From Caldithrix abyssi (GTDB lineage Bacteria > Calditrichota > Calditrichia > Calditrichales > Calditrichaceae): a stretch of 38,961 nt of DNA. The stretch lies in contig DRQG01000098.1 of the NCBI GenBank assembly GCA_011369465.1, positions 1-38,961 of the forward strand. The letters are read 5' to 3'. The position numbers were made by a program, and so were the translations under genes. Shown piece by piece: positions 33,142-38,961 of the stretch (the first letter of the stretch is position 1; each line of letters begins with the position of its first letter). Below the pieces are notes generated by a model. It had not been told where the DNA came from and searched no databases. It saw only the letters and a program-made list of their open reading frames with translations.

Positions 33142-33170
33142 ATTATACAATTATAAAAAAAATATTAATA
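33142..33170 (-). promoter_or_regulatory. Candidate promoter of the GNAT gene
   Basis: On minus, a perfect TATAAT (33147-33142) stands 17 bases after a poor TATTAA. The leader that follows can form AAAGGTG/CACCTTT with a 10-nt loop. Confidence 0.4.
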
Positions 33171-33179
33171 ACCGTATTA

Positions 33180-33317
33180 TCATTCATCTGCACTGTCTTC
33201 AGTTTCAAATTCCGGTTTATCTTTCATAAGAACGCGTGCTGCGTAAATGATAAAGGCAAGGGCATGGCCGGCCAGAAGAACGATAACCAGAATGAGGAAC
33301 CAGTTATTATCAAACAT
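33180..33317 (-). CDS. Small single-pass membrane protein
   Basis: A 45-residue frame that starts MFDNNWFLILVIVLLAGHAL and ends ETEDSADE. Residues 6-28 make one transmembrane helix; the tail is short, basic (RVLMKDK) and then acidic, suggesting the tail is cytoplasmic. It begins 12 bases after the stop of the 196-residue membrane protein gene, so they are probably co-transcribed. The ribosome binding site is weak. No family is recognised; the coding call rests on composition and operon position. Confidence 0.6.
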   Translation of the reverse strand: MFDNNWFLILVIVLLAGHALAFIIYAARVLMKDKPEFETEDSADE

Positions 33318-33329
33318 AAGTTTTACTTT

Positions 33330-33920
33330 CTATTTTTTCGAATATTTTAACCGCTGTGTTCCGGTCTCAAAAAACTGACGTAACATCTCCATTACCTTAT
33401 GAATACCGTCGCTGCCTCCGGCAATCAGTCCGCCGGTAAGAAAGATATCAAACGCCTTGAAAATAAAAAGCTGCATATCCTCTAATTGAGCCAGTGATTG
33501 TTGGGTAACCAGATGTTCCAGAGTGCGTAAACCGGCCAATCCGCTTAAAATTATACCGATACATAAAGACGACCACATGGCGATGATGCGTGTTTTTGCC
33601 CGGTATTGCCGTTTTTCTTTTCGAAGGTTCTCCAGTTTTAGAAGCTGTTCCGGATGTTCTTCGTCCTGCTTAGCCGCCTGTTGGTTAAGTGCAGTCAGTT
33701 GTTCATCCATTTCTTCCGATCGTTCGGCACGCCAGGTTGTTAAAAAGACATCCAACGCCCTCTCCATTAAAACCGTAACGGTTATGAAGGCCAATAACAA
33801 GCCGGTAACCGTAGCGCCCAAATCCTTACGAAATTCAACCGTGGACAGGCTTAATACAGACCCCAGCACAACGATAATAATTAAAAAAACCAGAAGCGCT
33901 TTTTTAAATGTATTCATCAT
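33330..33920 (-). CDS. Hypothetical membrane protein with a central coiled coil
   Basis: I do not recognise this 196-residue protein. It has hydrophobic segments at about 8-26 (ALLVFLIIIVVLGSVLSLS) and 35-52 (GATVTGLLLAFITVTVLM), a charged, probably coiled region at about 60-110 (ERSEEMDEQLTALNQQ to LRKEKRQYRAK), a third segment near 112-130 (IIAMWSSLCIGIILSGLAGL) and a last one near 152-168 (FIFKAFDIFLTGGLIAGGS). A purine-rich AAGGGGG lies before the start, which could be either of two adjacent ATGs. The small membrane protein follows 12 bases downstream. Confidence 0.75.
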   Translation of the reverse strand: MMNTFKKALLVFLIIIVVLGSVLSLSTVEFRKDLGATVTGLLLAFITVTVLMERALDVFLTTWRAERSEEMDEQLTALNQQAAKQDEEHPEQLLKLENLRKEKRQYRAKTRIIAMWSSLCIGIILSGLAGLRTLEHLVTQQSLAQLEDMQLFIFKAFDIFLTGGLIAGGSDGIHKVMEMLRQFFETGTQRLKYSKK

Positions 33921-34020
33921 ACACCCCCTTAATTAGCCAACGGTTTGTCATCACTGAGCAACAAACGGTTCCGCCCCGGATCGCCCGTTTGCATTTTCAC
34001 CAATGCATAGCCATTGATGT

Positions 34021-34068
34021 CTAAACACGTTTAGTGATCTTTATAATGATAAGCACAAACAGGTTGAA
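34021..34068 (-). promoter_or_regulatory. Candidate promoter and inverted repeat before the 196-residue membrane protein gene
   Basis: On minus, TTCAAC (34068-34063) and TATAAA (34045-34040) are 17 bases apart. The inverted repeat CTAAAC-AC-GTTTAG (34021-34034) lies six bases downstream of the -10, where a repressor could bind. Support is sequence only. Confidence 0.35.
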
Positions 34069-34142
34069 TATCCCGAAAAGTTTCCTCTTGATAACGTATC
34101 CGGGTTGGCCTCATGCCTGCCTGGCCTTTGACATAGCAAGCA

Positions 34143-35495
34143 CTAATAAAAATAATTCAAAAAAATCGTAGTGATGGAAAGATAGATAATCAGGCCGATA
34201 ACGTCATTGGATACGGAAACCAACGGAGCTGCGGACAGTGCGGGATCGATATTTAATTTTTTAAACATCAACGGTACCAAGGCGCCAACAATCGCCGCAT
34301 TGTTAATCACAATGAACATAGAAGCGGCCAGAATGGTGGCAAACTGCATCCCATCCCACAGATACACAATACCGAAAATCAAAGCGGAAAAGAACAGGCT
34401 GTTAATTAACGAGACCCGGAATTCCTTTAACAGGCGGCTGCCCGTATCTTTGATGTTGATATCTCCGGTAGCCAGACCCCGCACGGTAATTACGCTGGAC
34501 TGCTGACCGGTAGAGCCGCCCATAGCCATAACGATAGGGATAAAGAAAGCGGCCATAACTTTTTGTTTTAAAGTTACTTCAAAACTATTCAGAATGAAGG
34601 CGGCGGCAATTTCCCCGAAAAAAGCCACCATTAACCAGGGAATACGCGCTTTGGAAACAACAAAGGCAGAATCTTCCAGAACTTCTTCATCAGGCGCACC
34701 GGCTAAGTAAGCCAAATCTTCCGATCCCTCTTCTTCCAGAACATCCACCACGTCATCCACGGTGATGCGACCGACCAGGCGCATATTTTCATCCACAACG
34801 GGTGCGCTGACCAGATCGTATTTTTTAAAGAAGTTGGCCACTTCTTCCTGATCCATATCCAGCCGCACATAAGGCACATCTACATCCATGATTTCGCGCA
34901 GGGTGGTATAGCCTTTGGCCAAAACCAGGTCGGTTAGCGATACACTGCCGATCAGCCGCTGGTTCTCATCCACCACCCAAATAGCGTACAGGTCTTCCAC
35001 TTCGTCGCGGGCTTCGCGGATGGCTTCGATGGTTTCGTTAACCGTGGCGGTTTCGGGCATGGCCACAAATTCCAGAGCCATGATACCGCCGGCGGTGTCT
35101 TCGGCGTGATGCAGCAGTTCCTGAACCTCGTGGGAGGCTTCGTCCTCCATCTGATCCAGCACTTTTTCCGCCACTTCTTCCGGCAGATCCCCGATCAGGT
35201 CGGCGGCATCGTCCGAATCCATCCGATCCACCAGGTCGGTGATCTTTTCTTCACTGGCGTCTTCCAGAACCTGTTCCACTACAGGAGTGTCCAGCTCGGG
35301 GAGAACATCGCTGGCCAGCTCGGATGGTAGCAGATTAAAAACGTATTTACGCTGCTCTTTTTTAAGCCGATTCAGGATTTCTTCGATATCTGCCGGATGC
35401 AGGTCAACCAGAATATTCAATAAAGCGCCGCGATTGTCGCTTTCGATCAACTTTTCGATATCGGGCAGGATATTTTCATAGTCAAGTTGAATCAT
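34143..35495 (-). CDS. mgtE: Magnesium transporter MgtE
   Basis: A 450-residue MgtE. The N-terminal superhelical domain (about 1-130; LIESDNRGALLNILVDLHPADIEEILNRL, then LVDRMDSDDAADLIGDLPEEV) is followed by a CBS pair (about 135-255; LIGSVSLTDL and LVGRITVDDVVDVLEEEG) and five transmembrane helices that include the pore region with PIVMAMGGSTGQQSSVITVRGLA. Mg2+ binding between the CBS and N domains closes the channel. It overlaps the ksgA stop by four bases (ATGA), so translation is coupled. There is no Mg-riboswitch leader because the gene is inside an operon. Confidence 0.97.
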   Translation of the reverse strand: MIQLDYENILPDIEKLIESDNRGALLNILVDLHPADIEEILNRLKKEQRKYVFNLLPSELASDVLPELDTPVVEQVLEDASEEKITDLVDRMDSDDAADLIGDLPEEVAEKVLDQMEDEASHEVQELLHHAEDTAGGIMALEFVAMPETATVNETIEAIREARDEVEDLYAIWVVDENQRLIGSVSLTDLVLAKGYTTLREIMDVDVPYVRLDMDQEEVANFFKKYDLVSAPVVDENMRLVGRITVDDVVDVLEEEGSEDLAYLAGAPDEEVLEDSAFVVSKARIPWLMVAFFGEIAAAFILNSFEVTLKQKVMAAFFIPIVMAMGGSTGQQSSVITVRGLATGDINIKDTGSRLLKEFRVSLINSLFFSALIFGIVYLWDGMQFATILAASMFIVINNAAIVGALVPLMFKKLNIDPALSAAPLVSVSNDVIGLIIYLSITTIFLNYFY

Positions 35496-36289
35496 AAAAC
35501 TGCTTTTGTTTTTGAACGGATTTCGTTTGCCAGGGTTTTAAATTGTTGTACGGAAAGGTTTTCCGGCCGCTGGTTCAAGGCCACAGACTCCAATGAATAT
35601 ACGACAGTTTTGTCTAAAATTCTACCCAAACTGTTGCGCAGCATCTTGCGGCGATAGTTGAACGTATGCCGCACAATTTTACGGAACAGTCTTTCATCCT
35701 CCACGCCTTCCAGCCGCTCGTAAAATTGCAGGCGGATAACGGCCGAATCAACATTGGGCGCCGGATAAAAATTACCCCGTCCTACCTCAAACAGATACTC
35801 AACCCGGGCGTAAGCCTGAGTGATTACGGACAGAATGCCGTAGTCTTTGGTATTGGTCGAAGCGGCAATGCGCCGAGCTACCTCTTTTTGCACCATAAGC
35901 ACGGCACAATTTAACCGGGTATAATAATCAAGTAGTTTAAAAAGAATGGGGCTGGTGATATTATACGGTATGTTGCCGATTATTTTGTTTTCATTACGAT
36001 TTGCGTCAAACCATTGTTCGAGGTTCGTTTCCAAAAAATCATCATTCAATAATTCTATTTTTGACCCAAATCGGACTTTTAATTCCCCGGCCAGGTTACG
36101 ATCGACTTCCACCGCTATAAATTTTGCCGGATTTTTTGTAAGGATGTGTTCACTCAATGCGCCCCGTCCGGGACCTATTTCTATGATCACATTTTGTGGC
36201 GTGATTTCCAGCGCTTCAACAATTTTTAGTTGAAAATGCGGGTTGGTCAGAAAATTCTGGCCAAAACGTTTTAAGGGGCGGGACATCAT
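35492..36289 (-). CDS. ksgA: 16S rRNA (adenine1518/1519-N6) dimethyltransferase KsgA/RsmA
   Basis: A 265-residue SAM-dependent methyltransferase that dimethylates the two adjacent adenines in the 3' hairpin of 16S rRNA. Motifs: FGQNFLTNP near the N-terminus, SAM-binding IEIGPGRGALSEHI (about 37-49), IAVEVDRN, and the catalytic NIPYNITSPI (about 105). The family length is normal. Two adjacent ATGs at the start (ATGATG) leave a one-codon uncertainty, and no strong ribosome binding site is seen. It is coupled to mgtE downstream. Confidence 0.97.
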   Translation of the reverse strand: MMSRPLKRFGQNFLTNPHFQLKIVEALEITPQNVIIEIGPGRGALSEHILTKNPAKFIAVEVDRNLAGELKVRFGSKIELLNDDFLETNLEQWFDANRNENKIIGNIPYNITSPILFKLLDYYTRLNCAVLMVQKEVARRIAASTNTKDYGILSVITQAYARVEYLFEVGRGNFYPAPNVDSAVIRLQFYERLEGVEDERLFRKIVRHTFNYRRKMLRNSLGRILDKTVVYSLESVALNQRPENLSVQQFKTLANEIRSKTKAVL

Positions 36290-36308
36290 TCAGTTATACG
36301 AATGCTAT

Positions 36309-36572
36309 TCATTTTTTACTTACCAGTGGGAATCTTTCAGGATGTTCAATAATATCTTCCGTCAGGTCTATATCAAGTTCAGGCCAATAAAAATGACCGG
36401 GAGAAATCTCCTGAACTTGCAAGATTGAATTCACGGTTTGCTCTCTAAACCAGGGAAAATCTTCATATGATAAAAAAAATTCTTTTTCTCCGTTAAGAAG
36501 CCAAATACCATGTTTGGAAATGTTTGTCACCTCAACGGTCGAAATATTTTTCCCATGCTTTACTAAGTTCAT
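36309..36572 (-). CDS. DUF2442-family protein
   Basis: An 87-residue protein with a DUF2442 pattern: strand-rich N-terminus (VEVTNISKHGIWLLNGEKEFFLSYEDFPWF) and ELDIDLTEDIIEHPERFPL at the end. DUF2442 proteins are typically found paired with DUF4160 proteins, as here, and the pair has been suggested to be a toxin-antitoxin-like module. Its start lies inside the DUF4160 gene (41-base overlap), so the two are translated together. A GTG further in cannot be excluded as start. Confidence 0.8.
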   Translation of the reverse strand: MNLVKHGKNISTVEVTNISKHGIWLLNGEKEFFLSYEDFPWFREQTVNSILQVQEISPGHFYWPELDIDLTEDIIEHPERFPLVSKK

Positions 36573-36771
36573 TATAATGACTTTCTATTATTTCTTCTAT
36601 TTCTTTTAATTGAACTCTTGTCAATCTATAATTTTTCGCAAGTTCTATTTCCGGTTTTAGCCAAAATTTTGCCTCACCCTTTTCACTAACCACATGCACA
36701 TGCATTCGTCTCTCTTCTCTGGAAAAGAAAAAAAACCTATATCCTTTTTTCTTAAATATCGTCGGGCTCAT
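36532..36771 (-). CDS. DUF4160-family protein
   Basis: A 79-residue protein of the DUF4160 type: MSPTIFKKKGYRFFFFSREERRMHVHVVSEKGEAKFWLKPEIELAKNYRLT, with the characteristic RMHVHV motif, then a C-terminal helix pair (LKEIEEIIESHYNELSKAWEKYF). Biochemical function of the family is unproven. It overlaps the DUF2442 gene by 41 bases and lies between tatD and ksgA, genes unrelated to it, which fits a small mobile two-gene module. Confidence 0.85.
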   Translation of the reverse strand: MSPTIFKKKGYRFFFFSREERRMHVHVVSEKGEAKFWLKPEIELAKNYRLTRVQLKEIEEIIESHYNELSKAWEKYFDR

Positions 36772-36809
36772 AAAGTTCCTGAACTTCCATGCCGCATTAA
36801 TTATTTCTA

Positions 36810-37577
36810 TTATAAAGGCAGTCTAAACAGCTTTATAGCATTTTCACTGGTTACCTTTCCCACTTCTTCCAGGGTTAAACCTTTCAGCTCGGCTATTTTC
36901 TCTGCAGTATGAACAACAAACGCCGGTTCATTACGTTTTCCGCGCAGGGGCACAGGCGTCAGAAACGGGCTGTCGGTTTCCAGCAGCAGGCAGTCCAGCG
37001 GTGCGGCCTTTACCAGGGCATCACTGGTGCTTTTTTTAAAAGTAATATTTCCCGTAAAAGAAACAAAAAAGTGCTCCAGTAAAACCTTCTCCAGAAATTT
37101 TTCATCACCGCTGAAAGAGTGCAGTACACCGCCGGTTCTCCCGGCATCCGTCCTGGTGAGAATGGCAAATAAATCTTCGTGTGAATCGCGGTTATGGATA
37201 ATCAACGGCAGATTCAATTTTTGGGCCAATTCAATTTGCCGTACAAAAGCTTTTTCCTGTATCTCTTTGGAGGCGCGCATGTGATAGTAGTCCAGGCCGA
37301 CTTCGCCTATGGCCACAACTTTTTCGTGACCGGCCAATTCTGCGATCAGCTCATAATCTTTTTCGGTTGCCTGGGCGCAGTCTGTGGGATGAATGCCCAC
37401 TGCGGCAAACACAGCCGCGTATTTCTCGGCCAGTAAAACCGACTGCTCGGAGGTTTTGGCATCTGTGCCGATGGTAATTATACCCTGCACATCGTTTTCA
37501 ATAGCTCTCTGGATTACCAGTTCACGGTCTTCATCGTAAACATCAAAATCCAGATGTGTGTGTGTATCAATAAACAT
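36810..37577 (-). CDS. TatD-family metal-dependent hydrolase (DNase)
   Basis: A 255-residue TIM-barrel hydrolase. Metal ligands are visible: His6 and His8 in DTHTHLD, Glu in AIGEVGLDYY (about 92), His in LIIHNRDSHEDLF (about 128), His in GVLHSFSG and Asp in LLETDSPFL (about 205). TatD proteins show 3'-5' exonuclease or D-aminoacyl-tRNA deacylase-like activity depending on the branch. It stands downstream of metG on the same strand, a frequent neighbour pair, separated here by a nested palindromic repeat. Confidence 0.95.
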   Translation of the reverse strand: MFIDTHTHLDFDVYDEDRELVIQRAIENDVQGIITIGTDAKTSEQSVLLAEKYAAVFAAVGIHPTDCAQATEKDYELIAELAGHEKVVAIGEVGLDYYHMRASKEIQEKAFVRQIELAQKLNLPLIIHNRDSHEDLFAILTRTDAGRTGGVLHSFSGDEKFLEKVLLEHFFVSFTGNITFKKSTSDALVKAAPLDCLLLETDSPFLTPVPLRGKRNEPAFVVHTAEKIAELKGLTLEEVGKVTSENAIKLFRLPL

Positions 37578-37603
37578 AAATAAGTGGTTTTCCCTGTTTT
37601 AAA

Positions 37604-37765
37604 AATGAATGGATGAGCCGGTGAATGATTGAATTGATGAACAGATGGAATAATGGAGTATTGGAGTGATGGAGTAATGGGGCTTACTTCATCGTTCCAT
37701 CACTCCAATACTCCAACACTCCAACGATTCATTAATTCAGTAATTCATCAATTCAATCATTCTTT
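37604..37765. repeat. Nested inverted-repeat element, copy 3
   Basis: The clearest copy. An outer perfect 19-bp pair, GAATGATTGAATTGATGAA (37623-37641) with its complement at 37744-37762, encloses an inner perfect 19-bp pair, GGAGTATTGGAGTGATGGA (37655-37673) with its complement at 37696-37714. It fills the gap between metG and tatD. Confidence 0.85.
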
Positions 37766-37778
37766 CTCTCCCGCTTCT

Positions 37779-38961
37779 CTAACTTATTTTACTCCCGGAC
37801 GGCATGTCCTCCGGGACGCTGAGCAGAGCCAGTTTATCCCCGTTTTTGGCTGCCAGAAGCATACCCTGAGACGTTTCGCCAAACAGTTTGGCCGGTTTCA
37901 AATTAGCCACCACAATGATTTTCCTGCCGACCAGTTTTTCCGGCTGATAATGCTGTGCGATGCCGGCCACAATTTGCCGCTGTTCATCGCCTATTTTAAT
38001 TTGCAATTTTACCAGTTTATCGGATTTTTTAACCTTTTCCGCTTCAACAATTTCGGCCACCCGCAAATCGATTTTGGCAAACGTTTCGATATCGATTTCC
38101 GGGGCATTTTCTTCTTCCTCATCCGCTTTCTGCCCGCCGTTTAACTGCGCCTGTAAATAATTTGTTTCGCGTTCGATAATCTTATCCTCAATTTTTGTGA
38201 ACAGGATTTCCGGTTGGCCTACGGGCGCTCCTTCTTTAAGCACCGGACGGATAAACTCGTCCCAGCGATGCGTTTCGCCCAGGCCGAGCATATTCCAGAT
38301 TTTACGGGAGGTAAAAGGCAGAACCGGTTCCAGCAAAACAGACAAGGCGCCAACGGTTTGCAGACAGTAGTGAATGGTGGTCGCGCAGGAATCCATATCC
38401 GATTTGCGGGTTTTCCATGGCTCCTTGTCGTTAAAATACTTATTGGCAAACCGGGCCAGATCCATAACTTCGCGCACGTAATTCTTTAGCTGAAACGTAT
38501 CGATCAGCTTTCCCAATTGTTCGGGCGCTTTTTCCAGCCTTTCCAGCAGTTCCTTGTCCAGCGCATCCGTCTGACCGGCCGCAGGCACTTTCCCGCCAAA
38601 ATATTTATGCGCAAAGGTAACCGTACGATTGACGAAATTGCCCAGAATATCGGCCAGTTCGTTGTTATGCCGCGCCTGAAAATCGCGCCAGGAAAAATCG
38701 GTGTCCCGCGTTTCCGGCAGATTGGAAGCCAGCACATAGCGCAGGGAATCGGGATCGAATTTTTGCAGGTAGTCATCCAGCCATACGGCATAATTGCGGC
38801 TGGTGGATAGTTTATTGCCTTCCAGATTGAGGAATTCATTGGCCGGCACATTATCCGGCAAAACAAATTCTCCGTGGGCCATGAGCATGGCCGGAAAAAT
38901 GAGACAATGGAATACAATGTTATCTTTGCCTATAAAATGCACCAGCCGGGTGTCTTCATCC
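37779..38961 (-). CDS. metG: Methionyl-tRNA synthetase, C-terminal part (cut by window edge)
   Basis: The gene continues beyond the window; about 394 residues are present. HFIGKDNIVFH and the KMSKS-type loop LEGNKLSTSRN belong to the class I catalytic domain, followed by the helical anticodon-binding domain (SFWRDFQARHNNELADILGNFVNR-like region and beyond). Residues 285-387 of the visible part form a tRNA-binding EMAP/Trbp111 domain (IDLRVAEIVEAEKVKKSDKLVKLQI, GKIIVVANLKPAKLFGETSQGMLLAA-like end), which dimerises the enzyme. It charges initiator and elongator tRNA-Met in the cytoplasm. The stop is at 37779. Confidence 0.96.
   Translation of the reverse strand, partial: DEDTRLVHFIGKDNIVFHCLIFPAMLMAHGEFVLPDNVPANEFLNLEGNKLSTSRNYAVWLDDYLQKFDPDSLRYVLASNLPETRDTDFSWRDFQARHNNELADILGNFVNRTVTFAHKYFGGKVPAAGQTDALDKELLERLEKAPEQLGKLIDTFQLKNYVREVMDLARFANKYFNDKEPWKTRKSDMDSCATTIHYCLQTVGALSVLLEPVLPFTSRKIWNMLGLGETHRWDEFIRPVLKEGAPVGQPEILFTKIEDKIIERETNYLQAQLNGGQKADEEEENAPEIDIETFAKIDLRVAEIVEAEKVKKSDKLVKLQIKIGDEQRQIVAGIAQHYQPEKLVGRKIIVVANLKPAKLFGETSQGMLLAAKNGDKLALLSVPEDMPSGSKIS

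Noticed and set aside
34143-35495. Magnesium riboswitch before mgtE
   Set aside because: mgtE overlaps the end of ksgA, leaving no leader for a riboswitch.

Overview
The window looks like chromosomal DNA of a Gram-negative bacterium of the FCB group; a Calditrichota (Caldithrix-like) lineage is my best guess. This is inferred from gene content (1188-residue pyruvate:ferredoxin oxidoreductase, ATP-type PEP carboxykinase, cytochrome c-type NO reductase, beta-oxidation genes, small outer-membrane barrels, an IS200-like REP transposase) and moderate GC, not from a marker-gene tree. Almost all genes lie on the minus strand; only 8.3-11.2 kb and one gene at 26.2 kb are on plus.

Layout. 1-386: one intact tRNA-Asp inside a tandem duplication with three degenerate tRNA-derived copies. 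458-3159: a four-gene cell-envelope operon (lipoprotein nuclease, two barrel proteins, Dabb protein). 3315-7948: nifJ and a dihydroorotate dehydrogenase-like gene. 8309-11174: aminotransferase, CYTH-domain protein, TerB-like protein and an unknown protein, on plus. 11206-15659: norCBQD for NO reduction. 15877-19463: acyl-CoA dehydrogenase, etfB, etfA. 19551-20577: an IS200-like transposase among three triple-hairpin modules. 20704-25391: fadJ-like enzyme, thiolase and a FadR-like TetR repressor with a perfect operator. 25518-25703: a structured small RNA with a consensus promoter and terminator. 25920-26124: a palindromic repeat array. 26250-29615: membrane/GNAT-like protein, pckA, K+ channel. 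29809-32400: a YHS-rhodanese-lycopene-cyclase-domain-Rieske cassette behind a sigma-54 promoter with an upstream palindrome. 32553-35495: GNAT, two small membrane proteins, mgtE. 35492-38961: ksgA, a DUF4160/DUF2442 pair, tatD and the 3' part of metG.

Metabolic reading. NifJ joins pyruvate and acetyl-CoA, PckA links PEP and oxaloacetate, and the acyl-CoA dehydrogenase/ETF/FadJ/thiolase set degrades acyl-CoAs under a FadR-type repressor. NorCB with NorQ and NorD removes or respires nitric oxide.

The most promising less-described items are the sigma-54-controlled YHS/rhodanese/lycopene-cyclase-domain/Rieske cassette, the small RNA carrying a 13-nt perfect complement to the 16S rRNA 3' end, the triple-hairpin modules around the transposase, the lysine-rich tail on the FadJ-like enzyme, and the tRNA-Asp duplication whose arms were replaced by short palindromes.
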